This document shows positions 1 through 6,163 of a stretch of DNA of 12,256 bases, piece after piece. Origin of the DNA: Pseudomonadota bacterium (GTDB lineage Bacteria; Pseudomonadota; Gammaproteobacteria; Burkholderiales; Burkholderiaceae_C); contig JAEZZU010000155.1 in assembly GCA_023418355.1 (NCBI GenBank), positions 1 through 12,256 on the forward strand. The letters run 5' to 3'. How positions within the stretch are numbered: the stretch's first letter is position 1; every line of letters starts with the position of its first letter. The translations under genes and the position numbers were made by a program. Below the pieces are notes generated by a model, which was not told where the DNA came from, searched no databases, and was given only the letters and a program-made list of their open reading frames with translations.

Positions 1-2970
1 CTGACGGGCTTTACGGTCTCCAAGCTGTGGGGCAGCGAAGTGGGCAAGCCCGAGCACATTGCCAGTCCGCTGCAAATCATGATTGAAGGTCCCCTGGGTG
101 GCGCGGCGTTCAACAACGAGTTTGGCCGTCCTAACCTGACGGGCTACTTCCGTGAATACGAGCAGCAAGTGGGTGACATCACCCGTGGCTACCACAAGCC
201 CATCATGATTGCTGGCGGTCTGGGCGTGATCGACGCGGACCTGACCAAGAAGATCGAATTCCCCGCAGGCACGCTGCTGATTCAGCTGGGCGGCCCCGGC
301 ATGCGCATCGGCATGGGCGGCGGTGCGGCCAGCTCCATGGCCACCGGCACCAATGCGGCCGAGCTGGACTTTGACTCCGTGCAGCGCGGCAACCCCGAAA
401 TCGAGCGCCGTGCGCAGGAAGTCATCAACCACTGCTGGGCGCAGGGCGAGAAGAACCCCATTCTGGCCATCCACGACGTGGGTGCAGGTGGCCTGTCCAA
501 TGCCTTCCCTGAACTGACCAATGACGCAGGTCGCGGCGCACGCTTTGACCTGCGCAAGGTCAAGCTCGAAGAATCGGGCCTGGCACCGAAGGAAATCTGG
601 TCCAACGAATCGCAAGAGCGCTATGTGCTGGCGATTGCTCCCGAATCCCTGGACGAATTCACCGCCTTCTGCGAGCGTGAGCGCTGCCCCTTTGCCGTGA
701 TTGGCGTGGCGACCGAAGAGCGCGAGCTGATTCTGGAAGACACAGCGGTGGAGTCCGGCGACCAGAAGTTCCCCGTGAACATGCCCATGAATGTGCTGCT
801 GGGTAAGCCACCAAAAATGACCAAGGACGTGGCTACCGTGCAGCGTGAGCTGCCTGCCATGGATCTGACCGGCCTGCCGCTGGAAAAGGCCGTGATCGAA
901 GTGCTGGCCCACCCCACCGTGGCTTCCAAGCGCTTCCTGATCACCATTGGCGACCGCGCTGTGGGGGGCCTGACGCACCGCGACCAGATGGTTGGCCCCT
1001 GGCAAGTGCCGGTGGCTGACGTGGCGGTGACTCTGGCGGACTACCAGGGCTTCAAGGGCGAAGCCATGGCCATGGGCGAGCGCACACCGCTGGCCGCCAT
1101 CAATGCGCCCGCCTCGGGCCGAATGGCCGTGGCAGAAGCCATCACCAACATGCTGGCTGCGCCGATTGAGCTGTCCAAGGTCAAGATGTCGGCCAACTGG
1201 ATGGCTGCCTGTGGTGAGCCCGGTGAAGACGCGGATCTGTACGCCACCGTCAAGGCCGTGGGCATGGAGCTGTGCCCGGCGCTGAATATCTCCATCCCCG
1301 TGGGCAAGGACTCCCTGTCCATGCGCACGCAGTGGACCGAGAACGGCGAAGTCAAGAAGGTCACTTCGCCCGTGAGCCTGATCATCACCGGCTTTGCCGC
1401 GATCGACGACGTACGTGGCACGCTGACACCACAGCTGGATGCGAGCGTGGAAGACTCCTCGCTGGTGCTGATCGACCTGGGTCGCGGCAAGATGCGCATG
1501 GGCGGCTCCATCATTGGTCAGGTGGTGAATCAGGCCGGCAATGAAACGCCTGATCTGGACGATCCCAAGGACCTGATCGCGCTGGTCGATGCCGTGAACG
1601 AGCTGCGTGCCCAGGGCAAGATCCTGGCCTACCACGACCGTGGTGACGGCGGTCTGCTGGCGACCGTGGCCGAGATGGCCTTTGCGGGCCATGTGGGCGT
1701 GGCACTGAATGTGGACATGCTGATCACCGAAGGCGACGGTATTTCCGACAGCCGTATGGATTCGGGCGAAGGCAAGAACTGGGGCCAACAGGTCGCAGGC
1801 CGCCGCGAAGAGCAGACCCTGCGTGCCCTGTTCAACGAAGAGTTGGGTGTGGTGCTGCAGATTCGCACGGAAGACCGCAGCGAAGTCATGCAGGTGCTGC
1901 GCGAGCACGGCCTGATCCAGTGCAGCCACATCATCGGCAAGACCCGTCCTGTGTCTTCACCCGTCGATGCTGGCAAGGGCGAGCTGCAAGTCTGGCGCGA
2001 TGCGCAAAAGGTCTTTGGCGCGAGCTTGTCCGACCTGCACCAGGTCTGGGACGCCGTGAGCTGGAAGATTTGCCAGCAGCGTGACAACCCTGCCTGCGCC
2101 GACAGCGAACACGCAGCCGCAGGTGAGCCGAACGACCCCGGCATGCACGTGCACCTGACGTTCGACCCACAAGACAACGTGGCTGCGCCTTTCCTGAACG
2201 TGGGTGCCAAGCCCCGTGTGGCTGTGCTGCGCGAGCAGGGCGTGAACTCGCACGTGGAAATGGCCTATGCCTTCACCGAAGCCAGTTTTGAAGCAGTGGA
2301 CGTGCACATGACCGACCTGCAGTCGGGCCGCGCACAGCTCAAGGACTTTGCCGGTGTGGTGGCCTGCGGCGGCTTCAGCTACGGCGACACACTGGGTGCT
2401 GGTATTGGCTGGGCACGTTCGATCACGTTCAACGACCGTCTGTCCGAGCAGTTCCAGGCCTTCTTTGGCCGTGGCGACACCTTCGGTCTGGGCGTGTGCA
2501 ATGGCTGCCAGATGTTTGCCGAGCTGGCCGACATCATTCCCGGTGCGCAGGACTGGCCCCGCTTTACGCAGAACCAGAGCAACCGCTTTGAAGCGCGCCT
2601 GTCCATGGTGGAAGTGCTGGATTCGCCTTCCATCTTCCTGCAGGGCATGGCTGGTTCCCGCCTGCCGATTGCGGTGGCACACGGCGAGGGTTATGCCAAC
2701 TTCAAGTTCCGTGGCAATGCGGACCAGGTGCTGCGCGCCATGCGCTATGTCGATAACCACGGCAAGGCGACCGAGCAGTATCCGTTCAACCCCAACGGCT
2801 CCGAAGGTGGCCTGACCGCTGTGACGACTGCCGATGGCCGCTTCACGGCCATGATGCCCCACCCCGAGCGTGTGTTCCGAAACATCCAGATGAGCTGGAC
2901 TTCGGGCGACAAGTCCGAATTCAGCCCCTGGATGCGGGTGTGGCGCAATGCCCGCAAGTGGCTGGGCTAA
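1..2970 (+). CDS. purL: Phosphoribosylformylglycinamidine synthase (FGAM synthetase), 5'-truncated by window edge
   Basis: This enzyme catalyses the fourth step of de novo purine synthesis in the cytoplasm, the ATP- and glutamine-dependent conversion of FGAR to FGAM. The frame is open from base 1, giving 989 visible codons. The large single-chain PurL of gammaproteobacteria has about 1,295 residues, so roughly 300 N-terminal residues lie upstream. Visible landmarks follow the E. coli protein closely: EGPLGGAAFNNEFGRP and LGGGAASSMA in the first synthetase half, HDVGAGGLSNA, then SANWMAACGEPGEDADLY, IPVGKDSLSM and YHDRGDGGLL in the second half. The C-terminal glutamine amidotransferase domain begins near VAVLREQGVNSHVEM. 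Its nucleophile is the first Cys of GVCNGCQM (codon at 2497), and the His and Glu of PHPERVF (codons at 2860 and 2866) complete the triad. Compared with E. coli there is an extra stretch of about 25-30 residues at 1723-1818. The GTG at 40 is internal, not the start. A strong terminator follows the TAA. Confidence 0.97.
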   Translation: MTGFTVSKLWGSEVGKPEHIASPLQIMIEGPLGGAAFNNEFGRPNLTGYFREYEQQVGDITRGYHKPIMIAGGLGVIDADLTKKIEFPAGTLLIQLGGPGMRIGMGGGAASSMATGTNAAELDFDSVQRGNPEIERRAQEVINHCWAQGEKNPILAIHDVGAGGLSNAFPELTNDAGRGARFDLRKVKLEESGLAPKEIWSNESQERYVLAIAPESLDEFTAFCERERCPFAVIGVATEERELILEDTAVESGDQKFPVNMPMNVLLGKPPKMTKDVATVQRELPAMDLTGLPLEKAVIEVLAHPTVASKRFLITIGDRAVGGLTHRDQMVGPWQVPVADVAVTLADYQGFKGEAMAMGERTPLAAINAPASGRMAVAEAITNMLAAPIELSKVKMSANWMAACGEPGEDADLYATVKAVGMELCPALNISIPVGKDSLSMRTQWTENGEVKKVTSPVSLIITGFAAIDDVRGTLTPQLDASVEDSSLVLIDLGRGKMRMGGSIIGQVVNQAGNETPDLDDPKDLIALVDAVNELRAQGKILAYHDRGDGGLLATVAEMAFAGHVGVALNVDMLITEGDGISDSRMDSGEGKNWGQQVAGRREEQTLRALFNEELGVVLQIRTEDRSEVMQVLREHGLIQCSHIIGKTRPVSSPVDAGKGELQVWRDAQKVFGASLSDLHQVWDAVSWKICQQRDNPACADSEHAAAGEPNDPGMHVHLTFDPQDNVAAPFLNVGAKPRVAVLREQGVNSHVEMAYAFTEASFEAVDVHMTDLQSGRAQLKDFAGVVACGGFSYGDTLGAGIGWARSITFNDRLSEQFQAFFGRGDTFGLGVCNGCQMFAELADIIPGAQDWPRFTQNQSNRFEARLSMVEVLDSPSIFLQGMAGSRLPIAVAHGEGYANFKFRGNADQVLRAMRYVDNHGKATEQYPFNPNGSEGGLTAVTTADGRFTAMMPHPERVFRNIQMSWTSGDKSEFSPWMRVWRNARKWLG

Positions 2971-2993
2971 TTAGCGATTGAGTCACGCATGAC

Positions 2994-3028
2994 AAAAGCC
3001 CCAAGGTTTTGGCCTTGGGGCTTTTTTT
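2994..3028 (+). terminator. Strong intrinsic terminator after purL, probably bidirectional
   Basis: A perfect 13-bp stem (AAAAGCCCCAAGG at 2994-3006 pairing with CCTTGGGGCTTTT at 3013-3025) encloses a 6-base loop and ends in a run of seven T on the plus strand (3022-3028). It begins 23 bases after the purL stop. The A-run on the left arm gives a four-base T-run on the minus strand, so the same hairpin can also stop the convergent small gene whose coding region ends at 3101. Confidence 0.93.
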
Positions 3029-3054
3029 GTGTTTGGGATTTTTGGCTTTTTGGG

Positions 3055-3089
3055 GCTCCAGGGCTTATCCAGCAAGCGCTGACAGCTAT
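3055..3089. repeat. Comamonadaceae-type intergenic palindromic repeat, copy A (degenerate)
   Basis: This 35-base stretch aligns without gaps to 5008-5042, with 29 of 35 identical positions. Both copies share the core CTTATCCAG and the tail AAGCGCT followed by CAGCTAT. In this copy the inverted repeat is imperfect: two internal mismatches break the stem that is perfect in copy B. It lies between the purL terminator and the stop of the convergent small gene, so it is non-coding. I recall this unit as common between genes in Comamonadaceae genomes; the copy number could not be checked here. Confidence 0.7.
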
Positions 3090-3100
3090 GTTTTTTATTG

Positions 3101-3421
3101 TCAATGCGTGCGGACTTCAAAGTAGCAGCCGTCTTCACCACCAAGACCCTGCATGCCCATTTCGGCGGCGGCGCGTGCGGCTTTCATCCAGCGCTGGTAG
3201 GCGGCCTTGGCTTCTTCCGTGATCTCTTCGGGGGGAGCGTCTTCCAGGCGTTCCAGCAATCGCAGTGTTTCTACCACCTGCGCTTCGCCGCCGAGCTGGC
3301 GTGCCAGGGTGCGTGCGTAGCGGGTTTCTGCGCGCTGGCGCTCGTGTTCGGGCAGGTTGGGGTAGTCGCACAGGGCAACGGTGAAGGAGGCGGTAGCTTC
3401 GGTCAGATCAGTTGCAAACAT
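3101..3421 (-). CDS. Small conserved-looking hypothetical protein, possibly SOS-regulated
   Basis: The product has 106 residues beginning MFATDLTEATASFTVAL and ending GCYFEVRTH. I do not recognise the family and assign no function. It is predicted to be soluble: there is no signal peptide, no transmembrane segment and no metal-binding cysteine pattern. The middle is rich in Glu, Arg, Ala and Leu and looks largely alpha-helical, and the overall charge is acidic. I chose the ATG at 3421. A TTG six codons upstream (3439) is in frame but has no better ribosome binding site, and neither start has a clear Shine-Dalgarno. The gene is convergent with purL and divergent from the SDR gene at 3610. A near-consensus LexA box sits just upstream at 3445-3460 and overlaps a possible -10 element (TATATT on the minus strand, 3452-3457). 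The competing plus-strand frame at 3098-3556 has no plausible start and would read through this promoter. Confidence 0.72.
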   Translation of the reverse strand: MFATDLTEATASFTVALCDYPNLPEHERQRAETRYARTLARQLGGEAQVVETLRLLERLEDAPPEEITEEAKAAYQRWMKAARAAAEMGMQGLGGEDGCYFEVRTH

Positions 3422-3444
3422 GGGATATGTATAAATCAACAGGA

Positions 3445-3460
3445 CTGTGTAAATATACAG
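3445..3460 (-). promoter_or_regulatory. Candidate LexA (SOS) box upstream of the small minus-strand gene
   Basis: The site has the exact CTGT-N8-ACAG architecture of the LexA operator with an all A/T/G spacer (GTAAATAT on the plus strand). Including two flanking bases on each side it matches 16 of 20 positions of the E. coli LexA consensus. It ends 23 bases upstream of the ATG at 3421 and overlaps a TATATT -10-like element, a position where LexA would block transcription of the minus-strand gene. The plus-strand SDR start is 150 bases away, so it is the less likely target. The match is seen in the sequence; regulation is inferred. Confidence 0.6.
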
Positions 3461-3609
3461 TTAATTTTGTCTGTGATGCAAGAGGCTGATCAATGCGCAG
3501 CACATCAGGGCTTTCCTGAGCTGCAGGCTTCGCGCTGGCGACAGTGGCTGCGCTGACGTCAACGCACAATGGCTTGGCATACCAACACATTGAGCAGGAG
3601 ACGCCATAC

Positions 3610-4395
3610 ATGACACGCACCGTGCAACAACTGTTTGACTTGAAAGGCAAGACTGCCCTGGTCACGGGAGGTTCCCGCGGCCTGGGATTGCAGATGGCGC
3701 AGGCGCTGGGAGAGGCCGGGGCGCGGCTGGTGCTGACTTCGCGCAAGGCCCATGATCTGGAAGCTGCCGCCCAGGAGCTGCAGGCGCAGGGCATTGATGC
3801 ACAGTGGATTGCTGCGGACTGCGCCAATGAGGCTGACATTCAACGTCTGGTCGCAGAGGCCACCGAAAAGCTGGGGCAGATTGACATCCTGGTCAACAAC
3901 GCGGGGGCCAGCTGGGGCGCACCTGCAGAAGATCACCCAGTCTCTGCGTGGGACAAGGTGATGAACCTCAATATCCGTGGCTATTTCCTGCTGAGTCAGG
4001 CGGTGGCCAAGGCGGGCATGCTCGAGCGCGGCGGCCGCATCATCAACCTCGCTTCGATCGCAGGCCTGGGCGGCAACCCCAGCGAGATGAAAACCATTGC
4101 CTACAACACCTCCAAGGGGGCGGTGCTGAATTTCACACGCGCGCTGGCGGCGGAGTGGGGTGTACATGGCATTACGGTGAATGCAATTTGCCCGGGCTTT
4201 TTCCGCACCAAGATGGCGGAGGTGCTGATCGACACCATGGGCGAAGAAAAAATGGCCAGCCATGCACCGCTGCGCCGCTTGGGGGACAGTGAAGACCTCA
4301 AGGGCCTGACCGTGCTGCTGGCCAGCGATGCTGGCAAGCACATTACGGGGCAGTGGATGGCGGTGGATGGTGGCGTGAGTGCCATCCTGGGCTAA
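3610..4395 (+). CDS. Short-chain dehydrogenase/reductase (classical SDR, FabG/gluconate 5-dehydrogenase-like)
   Basis: This is a 261-residue cytoplasmic oxidoreductase of the classical SDR fold, interconverting a ketone and a secondary alcohol. The cofactor motif TGGSRGLG is at residues 19-26 and NNAG at 96-99. The catalytic residues are Asn121, Ser149, Tyr165 and Lys169 (YxxxK). The TSRK stretch at 43-46, after the second beta strand, favours NADP(H). The length is normal for the class. The ATG at 3610 was chosen because AGGAG at 3596-3600 lies nine bases upstream and the protein then starts a few residues before the Rossmann fold; the in-frame ATG at 3544 lacks such a site. The C-terminal GQWMAVDGGVSA is typical of FabG-like members. 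Its neighbours are a thioesterase and an enone reductase, which suggests an acyl or beta-keto substrate, but the substrate is not readable. It may be annotated generically as 3-oxoacyl-ACP reductase. Confidence 0.93.
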   Translation: MTRTVQQLFDLKGKTALVTGGSRGLGLQMAQALGEAGARLVLTSRKAHDLEAAAQELQAQGIDAQWIAADCANEADIQRLVAEATEKLGQIDILVNNAGASWGAPAEDHPVSAWDKVMNLNIRGYFLLSQAVAKAGMLERGGRIINLASIAGLGGNPSEMKTIAYNTSKGAVLNFTRALAAEWGVHGITVNAICPGFFRTKMAEVLIDTMGEEKMASHAPLRRLGDSEDLKGLTVLLASDAGKHITGQWMAVDGGVSAILG

Positions 4396-4413
4396 GCGCA
4401 GTTCGGCCTGCGC
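4396..4413 (+). other. Short hairpin immediately after the SDR stop codon
   Basis: GCGCAG (4396-4401) pairs with CTGCGC (4408-4413) around a six-base loop and starts at the base after TAA. No T-run follows, so it is not a convincing intrinsic terminator. It may protect the mRNA 3' end or mean nothing. Confidence 0.3.
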
Positions 4414-4478
4414 GCATGGGATTGTCGCCATTACTCCAATGTGACAGCTTTTTGGCGTGGCTCGGTGTTCTCGCCGCT

Positions 4479-4506
4479 ATGCTTGCAGCCCATTGCAGCA
4501 AGCATG
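4479..4506. other. Inverted repeat TGCTTGC...GCAAGCA upstream of the thioesterase gene
   Basis: ATGCTTGC (4479-4486) pairs with GCAAGCAT (4498-4505) across an 11-base loop, ending six bases before the thioesterase Shine-Dalgarno. The right half, TGCAGCAAGCATG (4494-4506), recurs exactly at 7106-7118, where it is again preceded by TGCTTGC. It could be a protein binding site or a leader hairpin. The pattern is seen; its role is unknown. Confidence 0.35.
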
Positions 4507-4522
4507 TATACGGAGACACGAT

Positions 4523-4963
4523 ATGTTGAGTTTTGGCGCACATCCCATCCCTTTTGTGGACCACCTGGGGTTCACTTTGCACAAGATGGAAAACGGTGAG
4601 TCGGAGTTGCACTACACCGCCAAGCCTGAACATCTGAACACCTTTGACGTGACCCACGGCGGTGCCAGCATGGCGCTGCTGGACGTGACCATGGCCGTGG
4701 CTGCACGCAGTCTGGAAAGTGATGACTTTGGCTGCGTGACCATTGAGATGAAGACCAGCTTCATGCAGGCGGCCCGCGGGCCGCTGGTGGCCAAGGGCCT
4801 GGTGCTGCACCGCACCAAGACCATGGCCTATTGCGAAGGCAAGGTCTATGACAGCGAAGGCCGCCTGTGCACCCATGCCACCGGCACCTTTAAGTACATG
4901 CCCCGCACCGTCAAGCCCGGTCAAAAGGGTGGGGCGGCGCAGACAGTGATCGCCACAGACTGA
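4523..4963 (+). CDS. PaaI-family hotdog-fold acyl-CoA thioesterase
   Basis: The product has 146 residues with a single 4HBT hotdog domain; such enzymes hydrolyse acyl-CoA thioesters in the cytoplasm, usually as tetramers. The diagnostic segment is VTHGGASMALLDVTMAVAAR: the HGG at residues 45-47 begins the central helix and Asp54 is the likely catalytic acid. The strand TIEMKTSFMQAA near 73-84 is also typical. The ATG at 4523 was chosen because GGAG at 4512-4515 lies seven bases upstream; the frame extends further upstream but without a ribosome site. The first residues (FGAHPIPFVDHLGF) match the N-terminal helix of PaaI-like proteins. It lies 127 bases after the SDR gene and 96 before the CurA-like gene. 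A role in salvaging CoA from stalled acyl intermediates fits the family and context, but the acyl specificity cannot be predicted. Confidence 0.92.
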   Translation: MLSFGAHPIPFVDHLGFTLHKMENGESELHYTAKPEHLNTFDVTHGGASMALLDVTMAVAARSLESDDFGCVTIEMKTSFMQAARGPLVAKGLVLHRTKTMAYCEGKVYDSEGRLCTHATGTFKYMPRTVKPGQKGGAAQTVIATD

Positions 4964-4966
4964 CAG

Positions 4967-4993
4967 GCAGAGCAGCGCAGGCTGTTCTGCTTT
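4967..4993 (+). terminator. Weak intrinsic terminator candidate after the thioesterase gene
   Basis: GCAGAGCAG (4967-4975) pairs with CTGTTCTGC (4982-4990) as a nine-pair stem including one G-U, with a six-base loop, and starts three bases after the TGA. Only three T follow, so termination would be partial at best. If it works, it would lower expression of the downstream reductase relative to the thioesterase. Confidence 0.35.
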
Positions 4994-5007
4994 ATGAATG
5001 AAATTGG

Positions 5008-5042
5008 CCTCTAGCGCTTATCCAGTAAGCGCTAGCAGCTAT
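5008..5042. repeat. Comamonadaceae-type intergenic palindromic repeat, copy B (intact hairpin)
   Basis: This copy keeps a perfect 10-bp stem: CTAGCGCTTA (5011-5020) pairs with TAAGCGCTAG (5026-5035) around the loop TCCAG. It is followed by CAGCTAT, as in copy A at 3055-3089 (29 of 35 identical). The unit may extend upstream to about 4999 (GAAATTGGC). It lies in the leader of the CurA-like gene and ends four bases before that gene's Shine-Dalgarno. There is no ORF or transposase, so it is a short REP- or MITE-like element rather than an insertion sequence. Confidence 0.75.
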
Positions 5043-5046
5043 AAAT

Positions 5047-5053
5047 AAAGGAG
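5047..5053 (+). promoter_or_regulatory. Strong Shine-Dalgarno of the CurA-like gene
   Basis: AAAGGAG lies six bases before the ATG at 5060 in an A/T-rich, unstructured context, and directly follows the repeat hairpin. It fixes the start codon and predicts efficient translation. Confidence 0.8.
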
Positions 5054-5059
5054 ATATAC

Positions 5060-6076
5060 ATGCCGCGCAATCAACAAATTCTGCTGGACAACCGCCCCCA
5101 GGGCGAAGCTGCTGTCAGCAACTTCAAGCTGGTGGAAACTCAGACGCCTGCCTTGCAGGAAGGCCAGGTGCTGGTGCGCCACCATTACCTGAGTCTGGAC
5201 CCTTACATGCGTGGTCGCATGAATGACGGCAAGAGCTACGCCGCCCCCCAGCCGTTGGGCGAAGTCATGCTCGGCGGCACCGTGGGCGAAGTGGTGGAAA
5301 GCCGCCATGCCAAGTTTCAGACAGGAGACAAGGTTGTCGGCATGGGCGGCTGGCAGCTGTACAGCGTGGTGGATGGCAACGCTGCGGGCATGCTGCGCAA
5401 GGTGGATACCACCCATGTGCCACTGTCCTACTACCTCGGCGCGGTGGGCATGCCGGGCGTGACGGCCTGGTATGGTCTGGTCAAGATCATCAATCCCAAG
5501 CCCGGAGAAACGGTGGTAGTCAGTGCTGCCACGGGGGCGGTGGGCAGCGCCTTTGCAGCGCTGGCCAAGGCGCGCGGCTGCCGTGTCGTGGGTATTGCGG
5601 GTGGTCCCGAAAAATGCGCCTACGCCGTCAATGAACTGGGCTTTGATGCCTGCATTGACTACCGCGCGCACAGCGACCTCAAAGCCATGTCTCAGGCGCT
5701 GAAGCAGGCTTGCCCCAACGGTATCGATGGCTACTTTGAGAACGTGGGTGGCTATCTGTTGGATGCCGTGCTGCTGCGTGCCAATGCATTTTCCCGTGTG
5801 GCGCTGTGCGGCATGATCGCAGGCTACGATGGCGCACCGCTGCCGCTGCAGAACCCCGCACTCATCCTCATCAACCGCGTGAAGGTCGAAGGCTTTATCG
5901 TCAGCGAGCACATGGAGGTCTGGCCCCAGGCCCTGCAGGAGCTGGCGACTTTGGTTGCACAGGGCAAGCTGCGTCCCCGCGAGAGCATCGCGCAGGGGCT
6001 GGAAAACGCCCCCGAGGCTTTTCTGGGCATGCTCAAGGGCAAGAACTTTGGCAAGCAGCTCGTCAAGCTGATCTAG
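5060..6076 (+). CDS. NADP-dependent zinc-independent oxidoreductase, CurA/leukotriene B4 dehydrogenase type (MDR superfamily)
   Basis: The 338-residue cytoplasmic enzyme closely resembles E. coli CurA (345 residues). That family reduces the C=C bond of alpha,beta-unsaturated ketones and aldehydes with NADPH. Shared segments include YLSLDPYMRGRM (residues 43-54), VMLGGTVGEVVES (69-81) and LGMPG-like AVGMPGVTAW (128-137). The Rossmann loop AATGAVGS is at 156-163, GIAGGPEKC at 178-186 with Lys185 in the NADPH-phosphate position, ENVGG at 227-231, and the C-terminal GLENAPEAFLGMLKGKNFGK. The GHE zinc-ligand motif of alcohol dehydrogenases is absent, as expected for this branch. The start is set by AAAGGAG six bases upstream. 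It lies 96 bases after the thioesterase, with a repeat hairpin in its leader, and 87 bases before the second SDR. A role in saturating an enone within the pathway, or detoxifying reactive carbonyls, is inferred from the family. Confidence 0.94.
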   Translation: MPRNQQILLDNRPQGEAAVSNFKLVETQTPALQEGQVLVRHHYLSLDPYMRGRMNDGKSYAAPQPLGEVMLGGTVGEVVESRHAKFQTGDKVVGMGGWQLYSVVDGNAAGMLRKVDTTHVPLSYYLGAVGMPGVTAWYGLVKIINPKPGETVVVSAATGAVGSAFAALAKARGCRVVGIAGGPEKCAYAVNELGFDACIDYRAHSDLKAMSQALKQACPNGIDGYFENVGGYLLDAVLLRANAFSRVALCGMIAGYDGAPLPLQNPALILINRVKVEGFIVSEHMEVWPQALQELATLVAQGKLRPRESIAQGLENAPEAFLGMLKGKNFGKQLVKLI

Positions 6077-6163
6077 TTCTGCAAGCACGCCTTTTCAATG
6101 CAGCAAGGCCTGTGATGGGCTGGCTGCAGTCGGATTCCAGTACACAACGATAAGGAGACACCG

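Noticed and set aside
3098..3556. Plus-strand frame of 152 codons opposite the small minus-strand gene
   Set aside because: It has no ribosome binding site, runs through the LexA box and promoter region, and is Cys/Phe-rich in an unnatural way. The minus-strand frame has a better composition, start position and terminator.
3554..3561. TGACGTCA palindrome upstream of the first SDR
   Set aside because: An eight-base palindrome is expected by chance in 12 kb, and it has no second copy or promoter context here.
4452..4483. TTGGCG and TATGCT as a promoter for the thioesterase gene
   Set aside because: The spacing of 20 bases is outside the usual range and both hexamers are poor.
5018..5045. Possible promoter TTATCC, 16 bases, TATAAA inside repeat copy B
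   Set aside because: The -35 matches only three of six bases, and the start site would fall on the Shine-Dalgarno, leaving no leader for ribosome binding.
5039..6088. 349-codon minus-strand frame opposite the CurA-like gene
   Set aside because: It is almost exactly the mirror of the conserved reductase, with no homology-like motifs. Its end falls inside the repeat and ribosome-site region of the real gene.
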